Position numbers and translations under genes: made by a program | Shown here: positions 1 to 13,900 of the stretch, piece by piece | Layout of the letters: each line of letters starts with the position of its first letter | How positions within the stretch are numbered: the first letter of the stretch is position 1 | Source: Rostrohypoxylon terebratum | Taxonomy: Eukaryota; Ascomycota; Sordariomycetes; Xylariales; Hypoxylaceae | DNA: 64,000 bases | Reading direction: 5' to 3' | NCBI GenBank assembly: GCA_022497145.1 | Contig: MU385858.1 | Location: forward strand, 186,001 to 250,000 | Notes under the pieces: generated by a model | Told to the model about the DNA's origin: nothing | Databases searched by the model: none | What the model saw: only the letters and a program-made list of their open reading frames with translations

Positions 1-206
1 GTCAACCTCGCTGCCCCCACATTGAACGATCCCACGTCACACAGCCCGGTCGCAAAAAATAACACATGGGGACATCCGACCGGCAGAGCGCCGGAGGTTT
101 GGTAAACCTGACGTGCTTTTATTACCTGTACAACTACACTATACAAAACCTGACGCCTAGCTTGTCTTATATTAAAAACATCTCATATTCACGTCGTTCG
201 CTCACT

Positions 207-242
207 CGTTCGTTCGTTCGTTCGTTCGTTCGTTCGTTCGTT
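207..242. repeat. (CGTT)9 microsatellite
   Basis: Nine uninterrupted CGTT units are visible directly in the sequence. A preceding tract, tcgttcgctcactcgtt, looks like a degenerate extension of the same repeat. Confidence 0.95.
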
Positions 243-665
243 GATGGACGGGCAAGGCTATGGGCTGGAATCCCCACTTCCTAGTTTTGGGTAACCAGAC
301 TTTACCAGACTTGCTTAACACTACATAGTAGTACATAGTTATGTATTAGTATGTAATGTTTTTCTGACTAGGCCTGTCATGCTAGTCATGCAGCTGACGG
401 TTTCCGGGCATTGGGTTGCCATTGGGTCCCTTGACTTTAAACGGGAGCCCCAAGGAGACTTGACCCAAAGTCGCGACCAAGCAGGGTCTGCTCAAACGTC
501 CAAGTATGGTTCGGTAAAATTAGAGAACCGGAGCGTTGATGATGGACGCAAGCAATACGCTCTACGTACCCCTGAACCCTACTTACTAAGACGGCCAGCT
601 ACTCCGGTCTTGATCACAAGCTAGTGAGATTCTTATTGGGCAAGTATCAGCCTCGTTTGAAGAGG

Positions 666-750
666 CGTTGGGTCTGCGTTGGGTCTGCGTTGGACTTGGT
701 TGGACTTGGTCGGACTTGGTTGGACTGGTTCGACTGCGACTGCGACGCTG
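666..750. repeat. short direct repeats (GTTGGGTCTGC / GTTGGACTTG)
   Basis: Two copies of an 11-nt unit are followed by about four imperfect copies of a related 10-nt unit and then a CGACTG run. This looks like slippage-expanded low-complexity DNA. No coding frame through it is convincing. Confidence 0.8.
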
Positions 751-939
751 CTAGGCGAGACTCCTACCGGAAGATTTAGAATCAGCCTCAATTTAAGGTG
801 ACGCGGCAAGCCGTCTGCCGTCTGCCGTATGATGTCGACGGCTGGTGGCTTGTTCTCCATCGTACTAGCGATCCGACAGCTATTATTCGATTAATCGGGG
901 GCTCTTGGATCTCTTCCGGACTCCTTCTAGGCCCCTTCT

Positions 940-958
940 CCCCCCCCCCCCCCCCCCC
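940..958. repeat. poly-C run of 19
   Basis: The run is 19 consecutive C residues on the plus strand inside a pyrimidine-rich stretch. Length in the assembly may be inaccurate because homopolymers of this size are error-prone. Confidence 0.9.
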
Positions 959-2679
959 TCTCCTTGCCTTTCGGTTCCTGAAATTTGGCGGGGCGAGCAA
1001 CTGGTTCACGATAGCGCAGATTTCGTGCGACGAGCCGGAAATGTGAGCTGTCATTTTTTTCTGAATCCCTTCCCCCCTCTTCCCACATTTTCTTTCCCTT
1101 TTCCTCCTCAAAACCGACCCTCGGTTAAGGAATACCATGGAGAGTATCGTATCCGTATCTGGCCTATCTGTCATCTGCGAAATCTGCGGTGGCCTTCCCC
1201 TTGGGTTACGAGGAACGACTATAGACTAGCCCAATTGGCGAATAAAAGTGACCTCGGAGAAGCTGACCGACGCTTTCCTCCGTACGCAACCTGCAATAGT
1301 GCTGCGCGCATCATACCCTAACATGTGAGTTGCGGCGGCGCCAGCGCACAAGGACGCAACACAATCTGGTTCGTCACGGTTACGCATCCCGCCCTCAGAT
1401 CAGTCATGCTATGCTATGCTAGTCATCTGTCTGCGAGGAAGCAAAGTGAGGCAAAATCGCACACACACCCAGAGCATAACCAGCCATACGCATCTTAGAA
1501 CCCGTTCATCATCACCACCACTAACTCACTGACTCACTAACTCACCCCTCCCACTTCTACCACCACCACCTCCCCCCCGTTCGTATCTTGCATCAAAAGT
1601 TCCGACTGAACCGAAAGACAGGTAACGCTTTTGGGAGGAGAGGAGGGGGCCGAGAAGCATCGGTTTCGAACGTTGCAACCTCGCTTCTCTAGATGCCGGG
1701 ATTGTCTAATAACTGAAGATACCTTCTTCTATTACGTACCTATCTTTGACGAGATCCTCTAATAGCGCTACATACCCAACCAAGGAGGTGACTTACCCTT
1801 TTATTTACACCACTATCCCTTTTTTCTTCATTTCGCTTTATTTCCTTGCCTCTCTACAGACGAGAACAGGAATCTGGGATCAACAGTCACCCAGTGACGT
1901 CGGATGATGCATTGATGATGGATAACGCAAGGGATCAAGGCGGGACGGGCTGGTGGGCTTCGCCACGCTGCCGAGAAGGGGGTAAAAGAAAGAGCGGCAG
2001 TTACTGTGCTACTATGGCAAAATCAAAACAGAAAAGGAATTCCAAGAAGGCGTCAACAAAAAATTGCAACGTATTTCTGAAAACTCCATCATCCCGATTT
2101 TTCGAAATCTCTACCTATCTCGGCCAACCTTAGGTCCTAGGTACTTACTTAAGATGCTAAGGTAAAATAATAAATTCTCTTTTCCGCCGGTGGCGATGGC
2201 GGTGAACGGAAAAGGAAAAAAACAACGCAGAGAAATGAGGCAAGAGGGGGAAAAAAAGGGAGGCATAACCTGGGGAAGAAGAAAAAAGTGCGAACTTGGG
2301 ACTCGGGTGTGTTTAATTTTCCTCTCTCCATGCATCCCCATCATCATCATCATCGTGATAAGTGATGTGTCAGAACGTCCGTGGGGGAGAGCAAGCCAGA
2401 AGATTGGGTCAGAAACGGGAGACGCCGCAGCCTAGGGAACTCCTCATCTCGCATCGGCGATCCGGCATCGGTTATGTGTGAGCGAAATCTAAGTATATCT
2501 TTTTCTCACTTGTCATTTTTACTCTTTTTCTTTTTCCTCATCCTAGACCAATATTTTTTTCCCCCCCGAGGGAGGTAGACCTTGCGAATTTCTTTCCCTT
2601 TCTATGATATGGATGGATGGGTGGATGGTGAGATTTTCCCATATGAGACGAGACCCAGGTGCTAGAAAATGCCCGTAAC

Positions 2680-2750
2680 GTACATACATGCATGCATGCA
2701 TGCGTACATGCGTACAATACATACATACATGTTCATATATGTTCATACAT
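2680..2750. repeat. TACA/TGCA microsatellite tract
   Basis: The tract consists of alternating tacatacatgcatgcatg units with self-complementary TGCA segments, followed by catacatacatg. It could form hairpins. Nothing suggests a gene. Confidence 0.8.
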
Positions 2751-3475
2751 TTCACCTAGGTATGTAATGCAGTAGCCCTGGAGTCCAGCGTAGTGTAGGT
2801 GGTAATGTAGGTAATCAATCACCTGTCATTGCTGACATCGGTGGTATTTGGACACGGCACGGCACACAACGCGCATACGCATCTGTGCACACGCACACGC
2901 ACACCAACTCCACGTGGGTTCGGGTCGCCTGTTACCTCTCATTCTGCCCTTCGTTTCTCGCATCCCTCATCTAATGACCGGCTGGGTCGCCTGCTTCGGT
3001 TCTCCCTGCCAGTGTTGCGATGTTGTACCACCCACATGCGGGCGTCGTCTTATTAGTTTTGTTGGGTAACAGTGTAGGTACATACATAAGACCAGTACAT
3101 CGAACGGCGGTCCGCCTCTTTTCTCCTCTACTCTACGCACGTCATGGACGCTTATCTCAGAACCATTTCCTTTCTTGACCTCTCGCCGTATGCAATGCTT
3201 GTCTTACTCGTTCGATCCCTGGTCCCATAATGAGCTTTTTTTTTTTTACTCCTCCCCCTTTGCACACCGCCTGGCTGGGCGCCCGGGAAGGGGGAAGGAG
3301 ACGAAACATCATATTATGGACTCGATTCCCGGTACCATATAAACTACATCGATTAATTCTCCGGCTCCTTATCCGGATTCCGTGCCGCTCATGCAGACCG
3401 TCATCTCGTCTAGCGTCATCGCTGCTGTTGCTGCTGATGGTCGAATGGTCTTCCCGCCTTGGAAATTTTCTGACT

Positions 3476-6400
3476 TCAGGGGCCCGTTATTCCCGGCGCA
3501 TCTGCGGCCGGAGGGAGAGCAGCCGTATTAAACGTTGCAGCAGGAGGTGGAAGAGGCTGCTCATCAATAACAGCAGGTGCTTCTGTGTCGTCACCGTGAT
3601 CGACTTTGGTTGATGAAGGGTGGGAAGGTTCTCGAATCTTCATTTCCAGCACGTCGGCATCGTTGCTAGCGTTATCCTTCTCGAGACATTCCGCCTCGGA
3701 ATTTTGACGCTCCTTCTCCTGGAACGTGAAGGCGTCCGACAGGTTTACCGCCAGGAACGTCTTGGGTAGTTTGACCCTATTGGTTATGACTAGTCAGTAA
3801 ATCCCATCAGGATACCGGAGACCGCCGCTCCCTTGTTGCCATTACGTCGACGACGCTACATCAAGGATACTTACTGATGAAACTTGTCTCGGAGCGTCTC
3901 GATAACCTTCTTCCAGTCCGCGTGAGGCGTTAGGCTCCGGCGCGGTGCACACCCGATGCAATGTTTACTGTCCAGTTGTATGTCCAGCGGATCGAAAATA
4001 TGGCAACCGGGACTGATCGTGATGCGAATGCTGTAGTTGAATGTAGGCTGATCGGCGGAGGGCGCATCTACCGTACCCTTCGTCTCCGATTCGTATAATT
4101 CAAAGCAGATCTGCGAGAGATAATCAAGTTCAGGGATCGTCCTGCGGTTAATCTTCGTCTCGATACCACCCTCGAGGATGCAATTGAGCAACGTGTATAT
4201 GTGTGATTCCTTGGTGAAATAAAAGAATGATTTGGCATCGTCCGATGCCTGCATCTCCTCGAGATCTTGGACGATCTCCTTGAGTAGGGGGAGAGAAGTC
4301 AGGAGTCCAATTTCCAGCTGCAGTAAAGCGCCAATAAATGTTAATAAATGTCAATTCCAAATCACGCCAAAAAGAAAAAAAAAACAGAAGATGATCATAC
4401 CTTTTCGCTATCTGATATGCCGTATTCTTGTGGGCAGATAAAATCGAACAAGACCTTGGCTAACTGGTAAAGCTCTCTGAGAGGCTCGAAGCACTCATCC
4501 GTCTTCGCTTTCGTCTGGTTATTCCCTTTAGGTAAGTGAAAGTACTCGGCAGGCCTGTCAACTTCGTGGGGATGCTTCATCCACGATCTTCGTCGGAAAA
4601 TGCGCTTAACGGCTTTCTGTGCCTCAGACATTTCGGCCCTTTCGGCCCTGTCGATCCTGTCCAATTTGTCAATCTTGTCATCGGGCGAAGAGCTCAGAAC
4701 TTGGCTCTTGTCGGACTTGCTATCGGCTGTTCTGGCGCCGTCTTCGGACTCCTTGGGCGATGCCTTGCCCTCGCGGTTAATAGTAATACCAAATTCGTCC
4801 TCTAGCATATGTTTCGGTGGAGTAAACACCCATTCGAGGAATTGACGGTTGTGTAGGGCATCAAACTTCATTGTATCGTAAAGCTCCGATATCTTACTGG
4901 GATCGACTTTCTCATGGTCACAAAATTCCGCAAAGAGCTTCTCCCACCGCTCTCGGAACAACTCGGCATCTTCGCCGCAGCACCAACGGGTCTGGATACT
5001 GTTGATAGCATTTGCTTGGGAAAGTGACGATGCAATGGACGTACTGGATCCTTCCCCATGTGTCTTGTCCGAGTTAGGAGCGTTGATTGCGTTGAGCGAG
5101 TTCACGGCACCACTTTGCAATTTGCTGTAATTGTAATGCATCACGCGGCGATGGAAATTCATCAGCTGCACGACTCGCGTCTGTACCTCGGCGGGCTCGG
5201 GCATTCCCTCGGGCCAAGCGAACTGCGACGGTCGTTCGTTCCCCTTGCGCAGTAACCCCTTCAGCTTTTTCTTGACCTTGTCCATCTCATCCTTCGCCGC
5301 GTTCGAATCGTCGAGTAAATCCTTGCGTATAGTAATAAAGTCTTCCGGGATTTCATTTTTATCGATGAATGACGCTGCCCAGATTTGCGCGCTAGCCGTA
5401 ACTCGCCTCTCCGAACTGCTGAAGACGTGCACTTGATCTAAGATGGCACGGTTTAGCAAGAGGTAATCATTACGCATATTTTGTGCTAATTCTTGAGCCT
5501 GATAACGGGCTGAGTGAGTTGGCTCTCCTCCCCATTTGACGATGAGCTGTAACTTGTCGAGAACAAAGCTATTGTCGGCCGCGGTGAATTTTGACATTGT
5601 TACCCCAGACATTGAATCTTGGCGTCGCGGTGGGTTTCTCGGCTGAAGTTCATTGTCAGATACGAGCGCTTCCGACGTGTCAAGTTCGCGTTGACCATCT
5701 TCGGCCTTTGATGGCTGTATCTTCGGAGATTGGTCTTGATTACTGTTACCTGGCTTTTCCTTAAGCGAGACGTCCTTAACCTCGGTCTCCATTTTCACAC
5801 CTTCGGTAACTTTAGGAGTCGATTCAGCCGACATCTCGGCCGTTTTCTTCTTGCGAAACATCGGTTTGATCTGAACTTTCGTGCCTGCCCATCCCCCTTT
5901 CTTGACTAAGACATTGCGAAGGGCCCGAAGCTTATTTCGATCTTCCTCACCCGCTTTGATAGCTAATTCTACTGCATCAAGAACGCTAGCTAAGGCTGGC
6001 TCTCCAATAAGAAGAACCTCTTCCTGGTGACCTTTGAGGAGATCAATGAATGGTTGTGTATGAAATGTGAATTTGTACTTCTGTTTCGGCGTGCGGTCGG
6101 CATGCCGAATAACGGAAACCATGCCTTTGAGCTTCCACGAGTGTTTTGGTGGAGGCGGAGGCGGCGTTGGTTGTTCGGCCGGTTCGTCGACTTTCTCCGC
6201 TGCTGTCGAGGGAGTAGTTGGGAGCGGAGGCGGGGCCGTAGTTGGCACACTATTCGAAGCAGAGCTACCAGCCAGGTATGCTATCGGGCTTATAATGCTG
6301 TTCCGCAATCCTGCTGCGATGCCCGCCACCCCTGAATCAGACTTGGGCGGAGCAGGGACTCCCGCGCTCTGTTCATCTTTGTTTTCCGCGTTTTCCTCGG

Positions 6401-8625
6401 GTGAAAGTGTGCCTGTAGTACTCGGTACGAGCTTCGTCTGACTTGGGTGTCTTGTGCTGGCCTGCGAATCTTTTTCCTTATTTTGTAATAGAGCTTTGGC
6501 TAATGGGTCGCCAATGTCTGATATAGTGGGAGACGGTATAGGTGGCGTTGGTCCGCCACGGCGGATCTTCTCTTTGACAAAAATATCCTTCAGAATGCTC
6601 GCGCAGTGGTCATAATATGTTTCGTTGTCTTTGACAAAACTCCATCCATTAACATCTATAACGTAACTCTTGCCTCCGGCTCGAAGCAAATCGAAACCGC
6701 AGACGCGTTGGCCGAATGTGTTTGCGATTTTGCTTGCGATTTCCTTCTCTTCCGGACATAACGCGGTAACGTAACGGATCTCTTTGCCGTGCGTATTGCG
6801 CCGGACAATTCCGTCGACAACGGGCGATTTTCTCGTCTCAGCATGACAGTACTGTGGCCCAACCGTATAGGCTTTAACATCCTCGGCGTTGTCCACTTGC
6901 ATGAATTTTTCATAAATGAAACTCCCTTCCGGTTCGGTAATGGCGCGGGGAATAATTAAGTCCTTGATGAATTCCGAGCTCTTATTGCCGATTTTCCTGA
7001 AGAGTTTCCGGGCGCCTCCGCCAGCCGATCGTGGAAAATAAATGATGATGTTGTGATCCTCACCGCTAGTTGGCTTCTCGACAAATGGCTTCTTCAATAA
7101 GGTGCCGTCGACGCCCAAAATGTCCCCATCGTCGAGTAGTTCCACCTTACGAGGGATACGGTAGTTTTCTGGGCCGCTTGGTTCGAGGGCGATGCCGGTG
7201 ACATCCTTTATATGTTTTGCCACATCCGAGGTTAGTATAGCTGGCCCGCCATCGCGATTTACTTCGACCCGCTTAGGGGTCGGTACTTCTATCTTATCCA
7301 GAATTCGCAGACAGAGCCTCCTATCCCAAAGCACCTTTTGCATCGGAACATCATTTACGCAAAATGGTTTCCGAGCTTTAACATAAGCAATGGCCTTTTC
7401 TAAAGGAAACCCGTCCGAGTAGAAAGATATTAAGTAGTCACATATAGGCCAATTTTCCACCTCTATCTTAGTTATTAGTATTTTTATATGGTCTAAAATA
7501 GAATTGACAGTGAGCAATGGGAAATGGGTATTGTTTTTTTTTACCTTCGTCTAGGATTGTTTTATCCCCGAATACTATTACGTCGAATTCGCGGTTTGCG
7601 ATCAACCTATTGAGAATGTTCCTGCTGGGCTTGCTTCTGGCTTTAGCGTCCAGAGCGCAGACGCCAATTATGCCCCATGGTGCCGGTTTCACCTCTTCTT
7701 TTTCTCTAGATTGGGGACCTCGGTCGCTACTAGGACTGTGGCTGCTAGCTGCAGTACTACCACTTAGCCGGCGCTTAGCCCTGCTCCGAGATCTAGTCAC
7801 CTGGGGTCGAGGGGCAGGATTGGACGAAGGTGCGGTGCTTCGTTTAACGACTTCAAGAGGGTTGGCATGAGCTTCTCTCGGGGTTAACTGAGGGCCGGTG
7901 GCGGGATTCTGAGTATTGGAATTGGAAGACGTGGTGACGGTCACATTGGACACACCGGACTCAGATTGGCCTGGATATGGGCCTAAGCCCTTACCGGAGG
8001 CCATGATGGAAGTGGGGCGATGAGCACTACCGCTGTCGGAGCCGTTGGTGGACGGAGCAGAGCTTCCAACTCCACGAGAGGAGGAGAGGGAAAAGACAGA
8101 AGAAATAGAAATTCTCTTCCCTGCTTCGTAATCTGAGGCGGAAGAAGGAGGGTGAACAGCAGGGTGAACAGCAGGATCTGGCAGATGGTAGGGCGAACTT
8201 GTATCTGGAATAGAATGTCCGGGCACTAGTTTCGGAGTGTTATCGATATCTTCGACAGCCACCTCGTCAACACCTGCAGCTGAGGAGTGAAAATCTTGAT
8301 CCCAAATATCGGAACTAGATGACTCGCGTCGACGATATGGAGACGGTGGGAGATGGGGTAGCTTTAATGGTCTGGCCAGAGGCATTGACAAACGTGCAGG
8401 TTCGACAGCTACATCAGTAGTGCCGACAGGCTCAGCATGTCGACTTTTTCCACCGGTAATGGAACTGGCGATGCTACTAGTTAAGGAGGATGAAGAGCGA
8501 GTGCGGGTTTGAGAGACTTGGGAGACTTGGGAGACAGACCAAGAGGAAGAAGCCGAAAGTCTCTTGCCGGAGCTGTTGCGACCCGGATTATTATTATTAT
8601 TATGATCGGTCTCCATCGTCTCCAT
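3476..8625 (-). CDS. VIP1: inositol hexakisphosphate / diphosphoinositol-pentakisphosphate kinase (Vip1/Asp1, PPIP5K family)
   Basis: Makes and removes inositol pyrophosphates (1-position pyrophosphorylation of InsP6/InsP7) and in fungi affects polarity, phosphate signalling and the cytoskeleton (family knowledge). The model joins 8625-7545, 7462-4401, 4317-3875 and 3776-3476, giving 1628 codons in one frame; all three introns have GT-AG ends. A disordered Ser-rich N-terminus of about 310 residues is followed by the ATP-grasp kinase region (starts near [11 protein letters not shown]; later [19 protein letters not shown]). Next is a Pro-rich linker and a histidine-acid-phosphatase domain with the catalytic motif RHADRTPK near residue 813. 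The distal SHIYTLLNC motif, near residue 1418, lies in exon 3. The first intron interrupts the kinase domain and has an ACTAATAAC branch site. The protein is longer than yeast orthologues because of disordered N-terminal, linker and phosphatase insertions. Identity is very secure; the exact start is inferred from the first ATG of the open frame. Confidence 0.95.
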
Positions 8626-10953
8626 CCTTGATTAGACCGATTAGTTCCAAAAAAAAACAAAGACGGGAAGGCCGTTTCTCCGCTAAAAACCTTTTAAACT
8701 TCTGTACTATAATCTTGTACACCGTCGCAGTGAGAAAGTTTTACTATATCATTTCGTCATTTGGTAAGCTTCTAAGACCCTGTCAAGACGAACAATTAAA
8801 CCTTGTCTTACTTTCCCCTTTTTTTTGAAAAGGAAAAAAAAATCTGCAACAGCCCAAAATTTTAGTATTTTAGTCACGTATGTACAAGAATGATGTGTGT
8901 AAGAAGTCGAGAAATTGGGAAGTTGCTTGAGATGGTCCTGCAGAATTGCAGAATTGCAGAATAATGTGGTCACTCACCCGCCCCTTATTAGCAACGGTCT
9001 AAGCCAAGCAGCCCAAGGCGGACCTTGCACTTTGAAGCCAGTGGCAAATAGGATTTGTTTGCCCCCTGACTAAAAATTGTCTCCAGGTACCGGTAGTTAT
9101 TAATGCAGGTGTCCGCGATCGAACAAACGACGAGGGAAATCGGGGAATTAAAAGTTAATGTCTTCCAGTAAAGTATAAAAAGTTGAAGGTCACTTTTAGC
9201 GAGAGAAATTTCAGCATCCGATTCAGTATCAATCCCTTTTCGAAAAACAACCTTGGAATATCGGCTCGAAGCCCGATTTATCTATTTATTTCTTAGTCTC
9301 CTGTAATAGTTGGAAGTGGGTCGCGTATACAGAAACCAGGAATTCAACCAACTTTAAGGATTGACATACATTATGAGAGTACTTCACTAAAAGTTCATTG
9401 GAAGAGTGAGAGTACTGGAGATTTCGACAGTTGCATCTGTGACCGGTGGCTAGAAGAATACGTGGCGGGCAAACGGACCAGTGAAGATTCTAGACCGTCA
9501 AACTGGAAAGCTTCGAGGTCTCACTTTTTCCCCTAGGTGATGAGAAAGGTTAGGGGCTAAGGCTCTTAGAACGGGCTGAACGGACTGAACGGACAGAATA
9601 GAGAGCTAAAGGGTGGAAACCGCTAGAATAGTAGTGAGCTACTATCTATGGGATTTTATACTAGTAGTAGTATCTAGTATCTAGTATGTATTATGAGCAA
9701 GTTGAGAAATTACAAGGTAGGTCGTCCTGATAACGCATCGTCTCTGACCTCGGATTTGCATCCCACATTGCCCACATTGCAGATTACGAAATAAGACGTC
9801 GACGTTGTTCGGCACTTTTAAGCATAATCGTGTCCCGGTACGATGTACCGCTATCTCATGACTCGAACCTATCAAGCACATGCTAGATGCCCATTGACGT
9901 CCCTGCGGTACGCTAAGAGGTCAGGGGTTGACAACCAATAGGATCAAATAATTGGGATTGTGTGGTGTTCACTGGGCATGCGACCGTCGTTTGAGTTGTT
10001 TGACAGTACGACCGTCGATTTCGATGGATGTTTTCGGCAAGCAGTTGCGCGATCCGTGGATGAGGCGGTGAAAGCTGGAAAGCAAAGTAAGCCTGGTTAG
10101 GCGCCATTTTAAGGCTTAAAGCAGAGTTGGGAATGTGCAGAGGTGTATTAAAAGTAGTAGATGGATCAGAGAACCGCAATTACGTCGCATCAAAGGCACA
10201 TGCGCACAATGCCCATTTAATTTAGTTCCAAGTTGTATTAAAAGGTGACCTCGGGACATCACCTGACGGAAGGAGCACTTTTCGAGTCCAAGTCAAGGTC
10301 GTAGTAGTAGTAGAATCCGGAGCCGAAACACCTCTATCGTCATGTGGGGTCCGTGTTCACTATGGGCCCAAAGCCAGCTGAGATGGGGAACTACTATCGA
10401 TAACGATAAGAAGTTCAATACCTAGTACAGTAGTACTACTATGTATTGTACAATACCTACTAGTACCTACCCAGTAGGTACTACCTACCAAAGTCACCCT
10501 CTATCTTCAAAATTTCAACTACTTCACGATAGTGAATGGAGGGGGAAAAAATCTTTATAGTATCTTACTATTACTTATAATCCCTTCTTTCATTCTCATT
10601 TCATATGACATAAACATATTTGTATGTTTGATAGTTAATCTAGATAAGTATTTATACCTTAGAACCTTGAGATGGTAATGGATGTATTAGGTATATGCAT
10701 ACAATGGTGGGGCTGTGCTTGTAGTAGTAGGTATGTACCTACGATTAGGTACGACGGGGGGTCGGCAAAAAAATGCTTTACCTCCGTCTGGAAAAAAAAA
10801 GTTGCATCCAAGTTCTAACTCAGCTTCAAGTACTTAGACTCCTGGAATTGCGCGACGGTCCTTAATTGCGACAGCGACATGACCCCGATTATATAGGCGC
10901 ATTCAGTAGGGGATCTTTTGTTCAATTTGAGAGATATTTAGATTTTTGCCATA
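8626..10953. other. divergent intergenic region between VIP1 and UTP21
   Basis: No coding region could be supported. It must carry both promoters. A TATA-like gattatatagg lies about 65 bp upstream of the UTP21 ATG. Between 10410 and 10500 there is a dense tract of TAGTA/TACCTA repeats, and 10560-10680 is strongly AT-rich. Confidence 0.6.
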
Positions 10954-13900
10954 ATGCCTCATTCAGAGCATGAAGGGCCCTTGGTCAAGCGACAGAAGCT
11001 CAATTCTGTCGCGAAACCTCCGTCATCTTCGTCGCAACAGTCCAGGATCTTTGCTCCGTATCGGGTATGTTAAGACGTTAAGTTGTTGAGGAGTTTCCAA
11101 AGTTGCAATGTAATCATACTGGAGCTCTACTAACAATTAAATGTGTAGACTATCGGCCTCGTCTCTCCTACTGATGTTCCCTTCACCACCGTTCCTCTGG
11201 GGAACACCACCTTCCAAGTCACAACCTCCATAGGCCAATCCCTCCAGACTTACGACCTCAAGCGTGGCCTTAACCTCGTCTTCATGACCCGACCACAGAC
11301 TCCAGCCACAATTACTGCGACATGTGCCTGGAAACAGAAGGTATTTGCTGCTTGGGGCGACTCTAGCCAAGGTTCCGAGCAGGGTATTTGGATATTCCAG
11401 AGGGGGAAGAAAGTCAGCGAGTTGCAGCTCCCATCTGATCTCCGTCAACCCATCAAGCAGATTCTAGTTTTTGGCTCATGGGTTGTCGCGTGCGGGTTGA
11501 CGAGGATAGAAGTATGGCAGTCGGCAACTTTAGAACATTATACGACTTTGTTTACTATGGCTTCTAACAAGGGCGATAACGAACTTACCGGTGGTATTTG
11601 CACCATGCCGACATACTTAAATAAGATATTTGCTGGACGCCGAAACGGATGGGTCGAAATATGGAATATCTCTACCGGAAAATTGATCTATACTCTCCTA
11701 CCGCCATCTCCGAGATGTGGCGCTGTTACTTGCATGCAACCAACCCCCGCACTGTCGCTAATGGCTATCGCATATGCTGAGGGCCCTCTAGTCATTCAAA
11801 ATGTGCTTACAGACAAAAAGGTGCTCGAGGTCAACGCAGGTACGGAGGATGCGCCCGTGACAAGCATCTCATTCCGCACAGATGGTGTTGGTGCAGGTCA
11901 AGATGGGCGCAAGGACGGAGTCATGGCGACGGCGACAGAATTTAGCGGCGATGTTACGTTCTGGGATCTTAACAAAGGTGGCAGAATTATGGGTGTTCTG
12001 AGAAGTGCACACAACCCCCCGACACAAGAGGGCACCTCAATTCGTGGAGGTGTGAGCAAGATCGAGTTCCTCGCCGGTCAACCAGTTATCGTCACAAGTG
12101 GTAGAGATAACTCCTTAAAGACCTGGATATTTGACGAAACCCCCTTTTCGCCGATACCACGGACCTTGCACACGAGAAGCGGTCATGCGGCACCGGTAAC
12201 GTGCTTGAAATTCTTACCATCGGATTTCGAAGGTGCCGAAGCAGGAAATAAATGGCTTCTTAGTGGTGGCAGGGACCGAAGCCTCTGGGGATGGAGTCTT
12301 CGTCGCGATGGCCAAAGTACGGAATTGAGCCAAGGAAATATTCGCAAAAAGGCCAAGAAATATGGCATACTTGACAGTAGCACCCTAAGTCGTGGTCCAA
12401 CTACTACGCTTGATGATTTAAAAGCACCGGAGATTACTTGCATCGCGTGCTCGTTGAACAGAGACGGCGGGATAGGCGCCATGCCGGGAAAGCAGGTTCT
12501 GTGGCAAAAATCACAAAATCAGAAGAAGCCCGCGGACGCCGAGGTCAGTGCGATGACGGGCTGGGAGAGCGTCGTCACAGCACATAAGGACGATTCGTTC
12601 GCTCGGACCTGGTTCTGGGGCCGAAAAAGAGCAGGCAGATGGGCATTCCAGACCGGTGACAGTGAACATGTCTCGACCGTGGCCATGAGCCCTTGCGGAA
12701 CTTTTGCAGTCATCGGGTCGGTTGCTGGGACTATTGACATGTTCAACCTCCAGTCAGGACTGCATCGCCAACGATTTCCATCAAAACTTACACCAGCGCA
12801 AGCAAAAAAGGTCAAGATGCAGCAACTAAGACAGGCAGATACCGTAGTGCAACTTCAGGCTCGCTCTGCAACTGGTTTCTTGCCAGGAACAGGGAGGCAT
12901 ACGAAAGCCGTCACCGGAATCGTTGTCGACTCCATGAATAATAATGTGATCAGCTGCTCGCTAGATGGCAAGGTAAAGTTCTGGGAATTTCTTACGGGGA
13001 ATTTAGTAGAAGAAATCGATTGGGCGCCAATGACAGGGATCACGGGTTCCCGCTATCACGCAGCGAATGATCTGATAGCCTTCTCCTGCGACGACAACTC
13101 TATTCGGGTTGTGGATATTGAAACAAAGCAAACCATCCGGGAATTTTGGGGGTGCCAGGGCAAGATCAACGATTTCATATTCTCTAATGACGGTCGTTGG
13201 ATAGTAGCGGCCTCCCAAGACGCTATAATCCGAGTATGGGACCTGCCGACGGGTCATTTAATTGATGCTATTCGATTAGAGAAATCATGTACGGCTTTGG
13301 CCTTCTCAGCGACAGGAGAATATTTGGCTGCGGCGACTGAGGGAGAGCTAGGCGTCAATATTTGGAATAACAAGACCCTATTCACCCATGTACCCACTCG
13401 ACAGATATCCGAAGAGTCAATAAGACAGATATCGGGACCAACAGCATCGGGAGAAGGAGGCCAGGGCATGCTTGAGGGCGCTTTCGAAGAAACAACATCT
13501 CAGGAGGCGGAGGATGATGTCGCCCCGCCAAGCTTGGATCAGCTTAGTGCTGATATGATGACATTAAGCTTGGTTCCACGAAGTAGATGGCAGACCCTGC
13601 TACATCTCGACTTAATCAAGCAGAGAAACAAACCAAAAGAAGCGCCCAAAGCCCCAGAGAAGGCACCCTTCTTCCTCCCATCAATAGCCAATACCGGGCC
13701 CTCGAATCTAGAGATAGCTCAGTCGAAGACGGACCAAGATCAGAGCCTATCAAGGATTACTCGCTTTGATCACAAGAGGACGGAACAAGAATTCGCTAGC
13801 AAGCTACAAGCGGGAGCTTCTTCCGGGAATTGTAAGAGTCGCTCCTCTCGCAGATTTCTTCTCAAGGAGCTGAGGCTAACCTTTACTAGTTGACGAGTTT

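Larger units (their letters stand above)
1..3475. other. gene-poor, repeat-rich intergenic stretch
   Basis: No open frame here has a recognisable family, a convincing start or plausible splicing. The frames that exist are short and biased by simple repeats. The stretch holds several microsatellites (listed separately), homopyrimidine tracts near 1500-1570 and 1790-1860, and a 10-T run near 3237. It ends where the 3' end of VIP1 begins. It could contain the far promoter of a gene to the left or a non-coding transcript; I see no positive sign of either. Confidence 0.6.

Noticed and set aside
379..624. 81-residue plus-strand frame
   Set aside because: Short, no homology signal and located in repeat-rich DNA.
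905..1321. 138-residue plus-strand frame
   Set aside because: It runs through the poly-C tract, so the text is mostly Pro from the homopolymer, and it has no family signal.
1846..2133. 95-residue frame with a basic tail
   Set aside because: No ATG context or splicing support; composition follows the local AT/purine bias.
9913..10179. 88-residue minus-strand frame
   Set aside because: Lies in the divergent VIP1/UTP21 promoter region with no recognisable motif.
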